Under the pieces are notes generated by a model. That model had not been told where the DNA came from. It searched no databases and worked only from the letters and a program-made list of their open reading frames with translations. This document shows positions 21,869 to 35,000 of a DNA stretch of 64,000 nucleotides, in pieces; positions within the stretch are counted from its first letter, which is position 1, and the number at the start of each line of letters is the position of its first letter. Source of the DNA: Siphonodentalium dalli (Eukaryota > Mollusca > Scaphopoda > Gadilida > Siphonodentaliidae); the NCBI GenBank assembly GCA_032622095.1, contig CP136061.1, positions 68,329,127 to 68,393,126 of the forward strand, given 5' to 3'. The translations under genes were made by a program, and so were the position numbers.

Positions 21869-24800
21869 CTGAAAAACAATAGGAACCAATGTAGAGCCAT
21901 TAACCCTTTCATGACTGAAGCTGTACTGGTGCAACATTAAAGACCCTGGCTTCGCAGCTATTTGAACCAGTGACCTCATTTGAACAAATCTGAATGTGAA
22001 TCACCTAGGGAACATCCCCACCAAATATGAACCCATTCGGTCCTATGGATCTGGAGAATAGTTGACAGATGGATGGATGGTCGGACGGGGAGTGATGACT
22101 ATAGCTCCACCGTTTTAAAGTGTTTAGAGTTTCATAAAACTAGTTTTTAATTGTTCCTAATTAAACTATGCAGTAAATATCTGAGTTTTATTACTTTTAA
22201 AGACTTCTGAACAATAAAATTAGGGAAACTTTGTTGGCAGGAAGTAGAGTACCAATAGTAATAAAGGAAGTAGAAAATTCAAAATGGCCGATTTTGGAAG
22301 AATTTTTTTTTATACAAACTTTCACATGGATAATCAACATTTTATCAAGGCATTCGTTCATTTAAACATGAAATTTTGACAAACTGATATTACAATAAAG
22401 ATGATGTGTACTTAGATATTTTTATTCGTTTTTTTTTGACAATCAAATTGCATTTTTGCTAATTGCATCACCTGTTTTCAATGTAAAAACGTAAAACAAG
22501 CGGCGTGTTTATAAACACCCACAGGCCCCAGCATGTCTCAGTGACAGTTTTGACCACATGAATATGTGTCATCTGAGTATATCATTTATTACACGCTTGT
22601 TCCTAGAAGTAGTGTTATTGCTGTTCCATATTCACAAATCCATACGGAACGTACGTTCCATACACATCTCGTTGACGTACATGACGTTCGCCTCAACCAT
22701 GAAACTGGAACTATTTAAATAAAAGAATCATCACACATGACAAATACGCCCTGTATGAGCCTAAATAAACATTCTAATCATGTATTTTTAATGCACGGAT
22801 TCTAGGACGCGAAGCGTGTAATAAACACAGAACGACACGATGTGCAAGCGCCTCTCGTTCTATGCTTCCGCGACATCACTCGTGCCGTATCGACAAACCC
22901 ATTTACACATCGTGTTGTTCTGTGTATTTATAGCACAATGATGACAAGCTTGCAGGTAAAGATTTAATTATATAAATTAATGTACATTTTATAGTTTAGA
23001 AATTTAAATTTATTTTATTATAACTATTAGGGTGTTGTCACTATTGCAGCTCATCGGGGAACCATTAATAAGTCTGGGAAATTATAGGATCCCCCCACAA
23101 TTGGTCCTGCTATCAGAACTTGACCTTAATTTGCACTCAAAATTTTTGAAGCAAGCAGACAGGAGACAATTATCAGATCATCACCAAAATGCTTCCTGTG
23201 TCTCAGCAAACCATTATAGTTGGCTATAATCAATTTTTCGATCAGATTATTGCCAGAAATTCAATTTGGGAAGTTATTCCCCTTGGATGACATGGAGTTA
23301 TGTCCCTTGATTGCCATGGAAATTTTACCGGCAAAATATAATCAGCATGCATTATGCTAATCACCCACATACAAGTCATTAATATTTGATAAGATATTTC
23401 AAAAGTAGGAGACTCCAATTGTATTGTACATTTTTCCACAAAAAATCAGTTTTCCCATAATTTTTCTGGCAATTTAGGTTTAAATTTAGTTCGGCAATGA
23501 ATGTTAATTATTTATTACTTAATGATTGCATAGCATGTGACTAAGACCTGTGCAGGTTTTTCTGATAAAAATATGCCCTTTAATCACTTAATATTTATTA
23601 TGTAATTATTGCATAGCTGGACTAAGAAGACCTTGCAGGTTTTTCAGATAAATGCATCTCCTTTTAATTACTTATTAATTATTCAGTTATTGCATAGCTC
23701 GACTAAAACCTGAGCAGGTTTTTCAGATAAAAATATCCCCTTTTAATTACTTTCAAGTCAATAATGTACGACAGCAGATGTTTATCATAGGACAGCAATA
23801 CAAATGTGTCTCCAAAACAAATTTATAAAAGTTTTCTATTGAGTTGTTTGGGAAGAGAGTCCAGATCTTAAAACACACATACAGGTTGCCAATTTAGTTT
23901 TTGTATGCCCATAGAATAACAGTCGTATTATGTAATCAGTCCTTATCGTGTCCATCCATCAACATTTTGGTTTCCGGATAAAGTTTTTTGATCGACACAG
24001 CAATTTGCATGTGGATTAATCACAAGAAAACACAAGTCAAATTCTAATATGGGGTCAGTCTGACAAATTCTGCCTGAGTTATAGCCCTTGTTTGACTTAG
24101 AAAACAATGGTCAAATTACGCCACGCTCTGACGGGGACTTGTTTTCATTAATTTAGCATATGTGAGTAGAGAACTGGTTAATAAATGAATTATAGTGTAT
24201 AATTTAGTACAATGTGCCATACAGCCAACCAATGATGTTGAAGAATACAAGTCGATGCCGCTTTGTTAAAGAAATTAATTTTTTTTTTAAATGTTCCATG
24301 TCGAAAGGGTTAATAATTCTGTAAAAAAATTGTTTACACCATGAAGGTACCCTCATATAGAAAATAAAAACAAATGTTGAAGTTTTCTAAGTCGAAAAGG
24401 GGTTAATAACTCTGTCAAAAAATAATTTTTCCGTCATCTCTATACATGTTGCACATCTTCAATATATGGGCAACAATATTCTATAAGTTTCAAATCACTA
24501 GGATGAAAACTGTAGGAGTTGATCACACCATGAAGGTACTCAAAAGTGTGATGGACGGATGGACGGAGCCCGTTTCTATTGTCCCCTGAAAACTAATTTT
24601 TCGAGGGACAAATTAAAATGTATGGAAACATGAACAACACCTTTTTTCTTTTTTAAAACCATTTGATTTTGTAGCTAAATAAAATAAATATATCATGAAA
24701 ACAACGCTCTTTTAAAGAAGCTTTCGGCCGATGGCCTTCTTCAGCAAGTATATATTTCCGAATAATGACATCTTGTAAGCATACACATAAACGATATATC

Positions 24801-27800
24801 AGTTCACCAGTTGAACCAATATATGTTTTATGTACATGTGAAATATGTACATATCATTGTTATTTATAAATTGTATTTATGTTAAATGTTGTATCTCAAT
24901 ACTCATGTTGTTTTGTGAGTCTGGAGAATAAACTTGATTGATTGCCTACAAGATGTAATTATCTGGTAAAATATACATGCTAAGAAGGCCAGTGGCTGAT
25001 ATCTTTAAAAGAAAGTTGTTTTCATCATAACTTTACCTGATGTCCTTGATCCAGATGGAATGGACAATATGCATCATAGTTATTAAAGATAAGTAAGTTT
25101 TGAGTAAACATGAAGTGAGTACTTACTTGGTCGACTTTGAGAATAGTAGAGGCAGCAGTAGCAGCAAACTTGATTCCCCAATGTTTAGTGATATAAGAAT
25201 CTACTAACTCAGCTTCGAATGCATCAGCTACAGCTGGTCGTGATGCCTGTTCAATAAAATAGCACAATGAGCATCATACAGTCAGTCATACTTTATAATA
25301 TATGTAATGTTTATTTAAATATATCTAATTTTGGTTGAAATGGTTTCCAGATTAATTAATCAGAAATGGATCAACTATTCAGAACTATTGTTCATTTCTT
25401 GTTAGAATTTAAATCATGCCATGAATCTCTCTATTCTGGCTAATGGCTGCCACCGGTGTAAATCATACTCCACCAGTTCAAAACCTGAGATCTTTTAGAT
25501 ATTCCTAAGGGGAAGTTATAACATTGAAAAAACAGTGCAGGTAATATAATTCTTAGTTAATACCTGTTCCTGAACAATGTTTTTCATAGTAGGTGAAGGG
25601 TTTAGCTCAAGATTGCATGATTTAGGTGACTTTGTTGAGCCAATTTTCATCATATACAATCATTGAACTTCTCTCAGGTAATCGATGCAATGTTTATTGC
25701 CCATTGATTAATAAAAGTACCAAAAATTCATGCAATCTCGAGCTGGGACATCAACCTAACGTGAAATAGATTATTAAGGAACAAGTATTAACAAAGAAAT
25801 ATTGTTGGTTCAATTTCCCTGTCGGAACAGGTCAAACACAAAAAAGTTCCCAGGTTTTGAACTGGTGAATTATGATATCTACAGCTGAAACCAGATTACA
25901 GATTCATGTTATGATCTAGTTAGAACAAGAGGTGTGCACATCGTGTGCTAGCATACCCCCANNNNNNNNNNNNNNNNNNNNNNNNNNNNNNNNNNNNNNN
26001 NNNNNNNNNNNNNNNNNNNNNNNNNNNNNNNNNNNNNNNNNNNNNNNNNNNNNNNNNNNNNTTATAGCAATAGATTATCCTAACTTGATAGCATCCACAC
26101 ACAAAAAAATCCCAGATCCACAAAAAAATATAAGTCAAAATAAGTCGAAAATGAAGTGTAATGTTAGGAAACACAGTCCGAGCCAACCCTGACCCGTATC
26201 ATGTAGAGAGGGTGTTGTGAAAAGCATGTATGCCAAAAATTATTGAAATCGGTTCATATTTGTTAAAGTTAAGTCGGACAAAATAAGTCGAAAAGTAAGG
26301 CGTAACTTAAAAAAAGAAAGTCGGACCGCACCGCAATTAGCATCATGCGGAGAGGCGGGTCCTAAGGAGATTGCATACAAAAAATTATTGAAATCGGTTC
26401 ATAGTTGTTCGAGTTATGAGGTCGGACGGACGGACGGAGAAAGTGTGACGGACAGACGCAGTCAATCCAGTATACCCCCCCCATTTTCTTCGAAAGTGGT
26501 GGTATAATTATAATCTCCAGATGGCATATCTCTTCCTTGAATAGAGATTCATGTTATGATCTAGTTAGAATTATAATCTCCAGATAGCATATCTCTTCCT
26601 TCCACTTTATAGAACTTAAAATCCACAAAATATTTAGATAATCAAAATATAGCATTTGTATCAATCATGATTCTGATTTGTCAGATAACCCTTTCAGTGC
26701 CAAGTCCGATTTTTGTATCAACCTTTATTTCCTTGATCATTTTTTTAAATTATTCATTATACTAGATTCAAGGAAATATGGGTTGATACAAAATCGAACT
26801 TGGCACTGAAAGGGTTAAGCCCTGCTTTCTGTATTGATTCAGATGTCGAAAATAATAATTTTGAATCAACGGGAGCAACTGTCACCAGAAAATAATATTT
26901 TTCAAAAACTGGGACAGAACATATGTTAACATTACACAGTAAATTATGGGAACAGTAACGCTCATTACATGGTACATAATTTTCCGCCAGTGGCCTTCTT
27001 CGGTGCAACAAATGAATTTCCGATTACATATCACAAGGTTAACATTGACAAATATATTGATAAAAATCTTTAGCCTGGTGAGATGTAATCGACAATTAAT
27101 GTGTTGCACAAAAGAAGGCATTTGGCCTCTGGCTATGCACCATGCAATGAGCATTAACATTCAAGTTGTTATTCAGTCCATACCTTGGACAATGGGTACT
27201 GATAATATACTGTGAATAGTAATGCCTTCAGAACCAGGGGGGGGGGGGGGGGGGGGGGGGGCGGAAAAAAACTGCGGGACACAACGTAACGGGGGGGGTG
27301 GGGGGGGTACCTAGGCGTAAAAAATTTACACGTAAAATTTTTCCTTATTCATTTAGGGGGGGGGGGGGGGGGGGTTGTCGGAAAAAATTTGCATGTAATT
27401 TTTTTCCAAATATGTATTTTTAAACCCACAACTTCAATTTTCTCTCATTTTATAGAATATGGATTAACCTTAATATCCAAATCATATATACATGAGTAGT
27501 ACAATCCACATAAAACAATTTTGGATAACCACTGTCTTGGTTTACATGTGATATTGACCCCATTAACCCTCTTAATAATGCCGACTATGTCAGTGTCTAC
27601 CAGTCGAATGCAGAATTCTACCCTGCGATCGCTTATCTGGCAAATTTTTACTGCAGAACTATCCCATGTATTAAACAATTTCTCCTAACAATGGTATCAG
27701 AAAACAGTTATATGCTGCTATCTCACTCATCTCATTTGCATCTTTTTCAAAGTCGAGGTAATGACTAGTTGTCATTTTTTAAAGTGCATACAAAGCGTTG

Positions 27801-27882
27801 CGATCACCAATATATATGTTTGTCAATGGTCAGTGGAAAAAAACTGCAATTTTTTTTCCACCCTGTGTCTGCAGTTTTTTTT

Positions 27883-27913
<31 letters not shown>

Positions 27914-28976
27914 ACCCCCTGTCAGAACAAGTTAAATAGAACGTTTGTTATTGTTGGGAGTTTGGAGTGGTGCTGGGAAGAGATATTTTTCTATAATAAA
28001 TACTCATTGATGAGTAGTATTATAAATCCCTTTTATTCAGATAACACAATCAAGATGGGTCGTTTGTTGAACTTATTATCTGAACATTTCCCCACCAATG
28101 AATAGGGAATCCTTCTGCACTGTCTGTCGGCTGGTCATATTTCCTGAACATCCCTTCAAATGAATAACAGACCATTCCAATGTATAATTTTATGACTGAG
28201 TCAGACTGAGTGGGAGAATCCATGTAGTAAAGACAGGCTTTAAGGTTGTTGTATGTGATGAGATGGGGGTCATCGGAATGTATTATCCGGCACTGAAATT
28301 TCTGAAGCATGTTAGTTTACATTTCTTCTACAGAAATGCCCTAAATAATCGACTCCTTAACAGCAGAATTATAGGTAATTTTTCAGGATTTAGTCAGAAA
28401 TATTGCTTGTTGCCATTCATTGGAAAGCTCTGTGAGAGCTTTCCGATGAATGGCAGCAAGCCATATTTCCGACTAAATCCTGGAAAATTACCCATAATTC
28501 TGCGGTTGTTAAGGAGTCGATTATTTAGGGCATTACTGTAATTATATTTGTAATTTTCAGCCATACCTCCACATCGACTCCAACAGTTTTCTTGCCATCT
28601 TGATGAGCTGCATAAAGTTGAGAAAGTACTTCTGTCGCCTGAAAAATATGTATGAAAACTGAGGTCAGTTCATGCATAGTGATGTGAGCCACATACACCT
28701 ATCACAGCTATCCTACTTCATAAGTAACTATAATCGGAAAGAAAATTTTCACCTTTTTTTAATATATCAGTACATTGACTTTTCAAAGCTATGAATTTTC
28801 AAATAAAATGCCATCTCTTGAGCGTTCTGAAAACATTAAAAATTTGTACTAACTCCATAAAACACATTAAAATCAAAATCCATGTCTTATATTTACAACA
28901 GAGTGGTGAATTGGAATGTATTTTGCATTTTTTCCACTCGCGTAATAAAATAATAATAATAATGGTGCTTATACCA

Positions 28977-29015
<39 letters not shown>

Positions 29016-32000
29016 CGGAAAAAAATTTCAGACAAGTATGGCATTTTTTTCCTTCAATCATTTTTTGTACCCACCCACCCCCACCGCCAATTTTTTTTCC
29101 GTTTTCGACAGTTTTTTCTGACCATTTTTTGACACCCACCCCCCCTTAACCCTTTACCCAACAGAAGGGCCCTGTGCCAATGCATTCTCTTATATATGCG
29201 AGTCGACCATAGGTCGCCTCGCATATATAAGAGAATGCATTGGCTTAACACATTAAAAATTATAAAATTGTTAAAGAATGTAAGAAAAAATGGTAAAAAG
29301 TGTTAAAAAAAGATTTTTTTTAGGCCAATGCATTCTCTTATATATGCGAGGCGACCTATGGTCGACTCGCATATATAAGAGAATGCATTGGCACAGGGCA
29401 TAACTGTAACCATCACAATGTGGTCAATGAGCCGGTTCCAATGATATCCATATTTGTATGGTTTTATTGAGACAGACCCAAGATAATTTAGGCTGTTGAA
29501 GCTTTATTTGGCCGGTTTTGGCCGGTTTGTTGGGTAAAGGGTTAAAACACTAAAAAAGTAATAAAGATGCGAAAACCGGCGGAAACAGTTGTTAATAACT
29601 TTTAAGTCCCATACTACTATGAAAATGGAACTAGTCTCTAACGGAATATGCTTTTCTTCAGTGCATTTTGTTATCACCTTATATCACCGTCCAGATTTGT
29701 TTTTCATTTGTTTTATTTGCACATTTAATTGTGTTTAGGTCAATGTCTAGATTGTGATAAAACAAGCCATAGATTCACATGAAATAATGTCGTCATTAAT
29801 ACTTCTTTTGAATTATGACAATTCAGTTATATAGGCAGAATGACTATAGTGAAGTTTTAATGGTATAATCAAACTTGAAAACCAAACTTGGTAAAAGTTG
29901 ACAATCAAAGGAAGTTTTACATGGCTTATTGTTATGTTTGATCAAACGAAGATATCTAGTCTAATAGTGATGCCAAATACTCTATGTCCCTGTATGTCCT
30001 GTTATCCCAGTGTTTACTTTTTTATTTTAAAGTTTAATTTTTAATCAGCCCAGCTGAGCCCAGTTGCTGTTTCATAGTTTTATAGTGATGAGCATTCCAC
30101 TTATTTTTCTTTTATACCTTTATGCTAAAAGTTATTTGTGTTTGTTTTATATGCAGATTATGCTAAAACAAGATAATTTTGTTATGAGAAATGGTTGTTG
30201 TTTATATGACAATTCCCTTAGTGCTGTTCAGTGTATAAGATAGAACTTATCAGCTGCACCCTCCTGTAATACAAAACTGAATAAGTCTACTGTCAGTATA
30301 TTTTATTACAAGTGTGTATATTTGATTAGCTCGGTTTAACATCAAAAGGCAGACTTTGCTTTTTAAAAATCGCTCATGCAGGATCACGTTCGAATTTCCC
30401 ATGGACTAACACCCATTTATAAACAATACAACTGGATAACTGTCTGCAGTCAGTTTACCAGTTAGAATTACATTATTTCTCTCATTCAAAGTGGTTTTGA
30501 AGCCCAACTCATTGCCAAAACACTAAAAAAACAACCAGGAATTTTTTTATTTAGTTGCGGAAAAAATTGCTTGTTGGTGGGTGGTCACAGGCTTTGACCA
30601 CCCACCCACCCCGGCATACGTGCCGGAAAATATTTGTTCACCCCCTTATACAGCATTTATCTCCAGTACCAGCGGATCCCCAAGCACTTCACATTATTAC
30701 CCCAGCTGTTGAGTAAGGCTGAGTCTTGTATCTGCTGCTCTAAAGTAAACACACAACAATCAAATCCTTGTGAAAGTTTCTTCAACACACTATGGAAACA
30801 AATAAGGCTACCGTCACCTGTTAATACATTACCTTGACACCTGTATTATTAGCAAGAGCTTTTGGAACAACTTCCAATGATTCTGCAAACGTCTTCACTG
30901 AATACTGTTCAAGACCAGGGAGACTCTGAAATATTTCATATTTTATCAGTGTTATGTGATTATTAAATATCATGCTGATCACAAATTTGTGTTGTTGCAG
31001 TTTATTGTATTCAGTAAACTTATCTTCACACAATATGAATACCATGTGACTAATGTCTTTTGAAAGATGTGAGATAATATATTTTATGATAAGGCCACAC
31101 AAAGTCAATTTCCAATTTCTCAGGCCAAAACATTATGAAAAGATTGCGCGCAAGCGGTTTTTAATTTAAAGTGATGTGAAACACTCCGGTAGGGGTGATC
31201 AAATTAGAAATGGAGAATGTATGTATTAATTAAATGCAGTGACTCTCGATGGTGAAATCATTTGTTAGTTTTCGCTAGCTCTGGATTTAGCTTCCGATGC
31301 TGCCAGCAATTACTTCTCGAACATATGTCCATAAATAGTTAGTTGATCGATTCCATGTGAATAATTTCGTCAAAAATCACCCAATAAAGTATCGTTAACA
31401 CATTTTTATTGAGTTTTCACACATATTTTCAAATTACAGTAATGAATTGGAAATTTGAATTGGGAAACGTGACTCAGTTCTGCAGAGTTTGGAGAAGGGC
31501 TAATGTCAAATGTTCCAGTTAATGGAGCGATAAGGAATGCGGAAAGTTGGCATGTCTATGTACCAATGGCCGCTGGCAGCCATGTTATATAACATAATTC
31601 CCGATGCTGTTGGCAGATGATCAACAATATGGAATCTCCTACATTAGAAATATGTGAAACATTTTAAGTTATGCAGACATTGACACATGTCCTATTTTCG
31701 TGATATCTTCTGTGTTCGGGATTAAATAGTCATGTCAACCCCCAATAAATTTGACAAATACACACAAAAAAGTCAATGCAGCAGTGGCTGAGAATCAAAT
31801 ATTTTTGTAACTAAAATATTATCTCAAGAATGTGACAAAAGCAATAAATTACTAAGTCTGATAGTAAGTTATTTAAAGATAAACTTTATTAATACATACC
31901 TCTCCATATGATGTGAGTTGCTTGGCGAGCTCAATCTCTGTGGCACCGGCACCAGCGAGCAATTTTGGATTCTGTGGGGCGAGAGACAATCATTGAATGA

Positions 32001-35000
32001 TCAAATATAATATAGACAACATCCCATCACTATTCCAGAAAGCAGTTGCTTTTCTATAGGTAAACACTTTGAAATGATTGGTATGGGAATAGCTATGACC
32101 TAACTAGAAAGGAAATGACTGACAAAGTCAATCCAACAAACCCAGTTTATGATCTCATGAGCAGAGATGTTAGTTAATGGTCCTGATTAAAACGGGAATT
32201 TCTTCAAATTGAACCCTATCTCCTAAGGCACCATTTACATATACAGAAATGCCCTAAATACTCGACTCCTTAGCTACTCAGTGAGAGCTTTCCGATGAAT
32301 GGCAACAAGCCATATTTCCGACTAAATCCTGAAAAGTTACCTATAATTCTGCTGTGGTTAAGGAGTTGATTATTTAGGGCATTACTGTAAAAGAAGTCAC
32401 CCAAAGGCAGCGACTGTGATAATATTCACAACTAAAACAGGGTACATATTAGCCAGGGGTATTTAACCCTTTTCTTTACTACATACGCATTGATAAGAAG
32501 TTCCCTTAGGTAATGTTCAGATAATAAGTTTTAAAAAGGGCCATGTGATAAATAGGGTTCCATCTGAACTTGTATTATCTGTCGTCTGCTTCAATTTTCT
32601 AAACATCCCTCCAAATGAATAATAGACCATACCAATGTAAGTAATTTAATGGGAGAATAATTTAGTAAACAAAGGGATAATTGCCACCCAACTGTCCAGA
32701 GACAGTTTATCATGACATATTTTTATAAAATGAAATGAGCATTGACACATAGGAATGACATAATACAACTGACAATAGAATCATATCACAGCTTCAGCCA
32801 GCAAGAAATGGAAATATGATTCTTAGTATTGATACTGAATTGCAATGGCTACTAATAAATGTGACCCGCCATATCAAATCCAGTCGTAAGTCGGGATATA
32901 AGAGCATATATAAGAGAATGCATTGGCCTAACAATTTGTTATGATTTTTTAGCTCAACTTGACTTTGTAAAGTTTGAGCTATTGCCATGGCTTTGTCGTC
33001 CTTGTGTGCGTAAGGCGTCAACAATGCAGTCTACAGGTCGTACCTTTGATCGGATCATTATGAAATTTAGACTAGAATGATTCATTTTGGGGTCATTCGG
33101 TAAAATAACATGGCCGCCAGTGGCCATCTTGCATTTCAAAATTCAATCCATTAGCACGGGCTACAGGGCGTACTGTTTGTCTGATCGTCATGAAATTTGT
33201 CATGGATGTTAATATTGACATGTAGATGGGAACGAGTAATTTTGGGGTCATTCGGCCAAAAAACATGGCGGCCAGCAGCCATCTTGGATTTTACTCTTTG
33301 TATGACTAAATTCTTTAGCACGGGCTACAGGTCGTACCTTTACTCTGATCATCATCAAATTTGTCATGGATGTTAATATTGACATGTAGATGGGAACGAG
33401 TAATTTTGGGGTCATTTGGCCCAAAAACATGGCCGCCAGCAGCCATCTTGGATTTTACTCTTTGTATGACTAAATCCTTTAGCACGGGCTACAGGTCGTA
33501 CCTTTAGTCTGATCATCATAAAATTTGCCATGAATGTTGATAATAACATGTAGATGGGAACGAGTCATTTTGGGGTCGTTCGGTCAAAAAACATGGCCGC
33601 CAGCAGGCATCTTTTATTTTACTCTTTGTATGACTAAATCCTTTAGCACGGCTACAGGTCGTACCTTTAGTCCGATCATCATAAAATTTGTCATGGCTGT
33701 TGAAATTGGAATGTAGATGGGAACGAGTCATTTTGGGGTCATTCGGACAAAAAACATGGCCGCCAGCGGCCATCTTGGATTTCAAAATTCAATCCATTAG
33801 CACAGGCCACAGGTCGTACTGTTCGTCTGATCATCATGAAATTTGTCATGGATGTTAATATTGACATGTAGATGGGAACGAGTACTTTTGGGGTCATTCG
33901 GCCAAAAAACATGGCGGCCAGCAGCCATCTTGGATTTTACTCTTTGTATGACTAAATTCTTTAGCACGGGCTACAGGTCGTACCTTTAGTCTGATCATCA
34001 TCAAATTTGTCATGGATGTTAATATTGAAATGTAGATGGGAACGAGTAATTTTGGGGTCATTTGGCCCAAAAACATGGCCGCCAGCAGCCATCTTGGATT
34101 TTACTCTTTGTATGACTAAATCCTTTAGCATGGGCCACAGGTCGTACTGTTCGTCTGATCATCATGAAATTTGTCATGGATGTTAATATTGACATGTAGA
34201 TGGGAACGAGTAATTTTGGGGTCATTCGGCCTAAAAACATGCGGCCAGCAGCCATCTTGGATTTTACTCTTTGTATGACTAAATTCTTTAGCACGGGCTA
34301 CAGGTCGTACCTTTAGTCCGATCATCATCAAATTTGTCATGGATGTTAATATTGACATGTAGATGGGAACGAGTAATTTTGGGGTCATTTGGCCCAAAAA
34401 CATGGCCACCAGCAGCCATCTTGGATTTTACTCTTTGTATGACTAAATCCTTTAGCACGGGCTACAGGTTGTACCTTTAGTCTGATCATCATAAAATTTG
34501 TCATGAATGTTAATAATGACATGTAGATGGGAACGAGTCATTTTGGGGTCATTCGGTCAAAAAACATGGCCGCCAGCAGGCATCTTTGATTTTACTCTTT
34601 GTATGACTAAATCCTTTAGCACGGGCTACAGGTCGTACCTTTAGTCCGATCATCATAAAATTTGTCATGGCTGTTGAAATTGGAATGTAGATGGGAACGA
34701 GTCATTTTGGGGTCATTCGGACAAAAAACATGGCATCTTGGATTTCAAAATTTAATCCATTAGCACGGGCCACAGGTCGTACTGTTAGTCTGATCATCAT
34801 GAAATTTGTCATGGATGATAATATTGACATGTAGATGGGAACGAGTGATTTTGGGGTCATTCGGCCAAAGAATATGGCCGCCAGCAGCCATCTTGGATTT
34901 TACTCTTTGTATGACTAAATTCTTCAGCACGGGCTGCAGGTCGTAACTTTAGTCTGATCATCATAAAATTTGTCATGGATATTAACAATGTAATGTAGGT

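Noticed and set aside
25920-26192. ORFs spanning the N gap on both strands (also 61301-61779)
   Set aside because: The gap length is arbitrary, so the frames across it have no meaning.
28791-29132. ORFs with poly-glycine or poly-proline runs
   Set aside because: Produced by homopolymer G or C tracts at transposon ends.
30360-30410. GTTCGAATTTCCC stretch resembling a tRNA T-arm
   Set aside because: No matching acceptor or anticodon arm could be drawn around it.
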